From JACVRU01 sp040902725 (GTDB taxonomy: Bacteria > Actinomycetota > Thermoleophilia > Gaiellales > Gaiellaceae), in contig JBBDWU010000022.1 in assembly GCA_040902725.1 (NCBI GenBank), positions 1-5,861 on the forward strand: a stretch of 5,861 nt of DNA, given 5' to 3'. Below the pieces are notes generated by a model, which was given only the letters and a program-made list of their open reading frames with translations, was not told the origin of the DNA and did not search any database. Below are positions 5,182-5,861 of the stretch, piece by piece. Positions within the stretch are counted from its first letter, which is position 1. Every line of letters begins with the position of its first letter. A program made the translations under genes and the position numbers.

Positions 5182-5861
5182 TTGGACGTCGCGCTCAAGA
5201 TCTGGCGCTTCGACGGCGAGACCGGCGAGCGCCGGCTCGTCGACTACGAGATCGACGCGCCCGAGTGGGCGACGCTGCTCGACGTCCTCGACCTGATCAA
5301 GGATCGCGTCGACGGCTCGCTGGCCTACCGCAAGAGCTGCCGGATGATGATCTGCGGCTCGTGCGGCATGCGCATGGACGGCGCAGCGGTGCTCGCCTGC
5401 AAGACGCGCATGGCCGAGATCGCCGAGGCTGGCCACGTCCCCGTCATCTCGCCGATGGGCAACCTGCCCGTGCTCAAGGACCTCGTCGTCGACATGGAGC
5501 CCTTCTGGGCCAAGATGCGCGCGATGCAGCCGTGGCTCCAGCCGGGGTACAACGAGCCGGACGAGGAGCGCGAGTTCCGGGTCTCCCAGGAGGAGATGAA
5601 CGTCATCCACAAGGAGGCGCTCTGCATCAACTGCGGCTGCTGCGTCTCGGAGTGCAACTCGATGGAGGCCGACCCCGAGTTCCTCGGGCCGGCGGCGCTC
5701 GCCAAGGGGATGCGCTTCGTCGGCGATCCCCGTGACGCTGCCAACGTCGAGCGCCTCGAGTCGTACAACTCCGAGCACGGGATCTGGGACTGCACGCGCT
5801 GCTATTTCTGCAACGAGCGCTGCCCCAAGGGCGTCGACCCGCGCGACGCGATCGCGAAGCT
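5182..5861 (+). CDS. sdhB: Succinate dehydrogenase/fumarate reductase iron-sulfur subunit, 3' end beyond the window
   Basis: 226 codons are visible, and the gene runs off the right edge; typical subunits have 230-260 residues. It carries electrons from the SdhA flavin to the quinone site. The N-terminal ferredoxin domain has the [2Fe-2S] cysteines Cys53, Cys58, Cys61 and Cys73 (CRMMICGSCGMRMDGAAVLAC without its last residue is the core). The second domain has CINCGCCVSEC (Cys148, 151, 153, 154, 158) and CTRCYFCNERCPKG (Cys204, 207, 210, 214). By alignment with E. coli SdhB, Cys148/151/154/214 bind a [4Fe-4S] centre and Cys158/204/210 the third centre. Cys207 sits where E. coli has Ile209, so the third centre has four cysteines and is probably [4Fe-4S], not [3Fe-4S]. 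Asn159 follows Cys158 where Pro is usual, and the Trp pair and His of the quinone site are absent. TTG at 5182 is the only reasonable start. Confidence 0.93.
   Translation, partial: MDVALKIWRFDGETGERRLVDYEIDAPEWATLLDVLDLIKDRVDGSLAYRKSCRMMICGSCGMRMDGAAVLACKTRMAEIAEAGHVPVISPMGNLPVLKDLVVDMEPFWAKMRAMQPWLQPGYNEPDEEREFRVSQEEMNVIHKEALCINCGCCVSECNSMEADPEFLGPAALAKGMRFVGDPRDAANVERLESYNSEHGIWDCTRCYFCNERCPKGVDPRDAIAK

Noticed and set aside
4164..5198. Long minus-strand open frame opposite the operon lipoprotein
   Set aside because: Leu/Gly/Asp/Arg-rich shadow of the sense gene, which has a signal peptide, ribosome binding site and coupled neighbours.
1..5861. CRISPR array, tRNA, rRNA, insertion sequence or attachment site
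   Set aside because: No regularly spaced repeats, no cloverleaf or rRNA-like segments, no transposase and no terminal inverted repeats were seen. The Xer protein looks like the housekeeping type, and there is no evidence of an integrated element.

Overview
The window comes from a high-GC bacterium (roughly 70% G+C by eye). Gram-positive-style lipoprotein signal peptides, GTG and TTG starts, and two genes that look leaderless (a TANNNT hexamer 9 nt before a GTG, no Shine-Dalgarno) suggest an actinobacterial lineage, possibly a deep-branching one such as the Thermoleophilia. That placement is inference from style; no marker gene is present.

Left part, leftward strand: a Xer-type tyrosine recombinase (310-1143) and, 54 nt beyond it in the same reading frame, a 67-codon gene for a small helical protein (52-255). 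The small gene has a good ribosome binding site but apparently starts with ATA. Divergent from xer is a family M29 metallo-aminopeptidase (1181-2377). Its stop nearly touches that of a converging 48-aa lipoprotein gene (2383-2529, minus strand), and both stops lie in a 9-bp tandem repeat.

Right part, rightward strand: a tightly packed operon begins at a putative promoter at 2569. It encodes the flavoprotein subunit of succinate dehydrogenase/fumarate reductase (sdhA, 2584-4269), an LppX/LprG-like lipoprotein (4269-5180), and the iron-sulfur subunit (sdhB, 5182 to the window edge, incomplete). sdhA overlaps the lipoprotein gene by one base, and the lipoprotein gene is one base from sdhB, so the three should be cotranscribed and translationally coupled. 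SdhA and SdhB would form the cytoplasmic catalytic arm of complex II. No membrane anchor gene is visible; it must lie downstream or elsewhere.

The complex II is the most interesting part. SdhB has a fourth cysteine (Cys207) where classical enzymes have a non-cysteine residue that leaves a [3Fe-4S] centre, so three clusters of [2Fe-2S], [4Fe-4S], [4Fe-4S] type are predicted. The usual quinone-site residues of SdhB are also missing. SdhA carries Glu47 where E. coli fumarate reductase has Glu49 and E. coli succinate dehydrogenase has Gln50. Together with the lipoprotein gene inside the operon, this points to a non-classical complex II whose anchor and direction of use are worth establishing.
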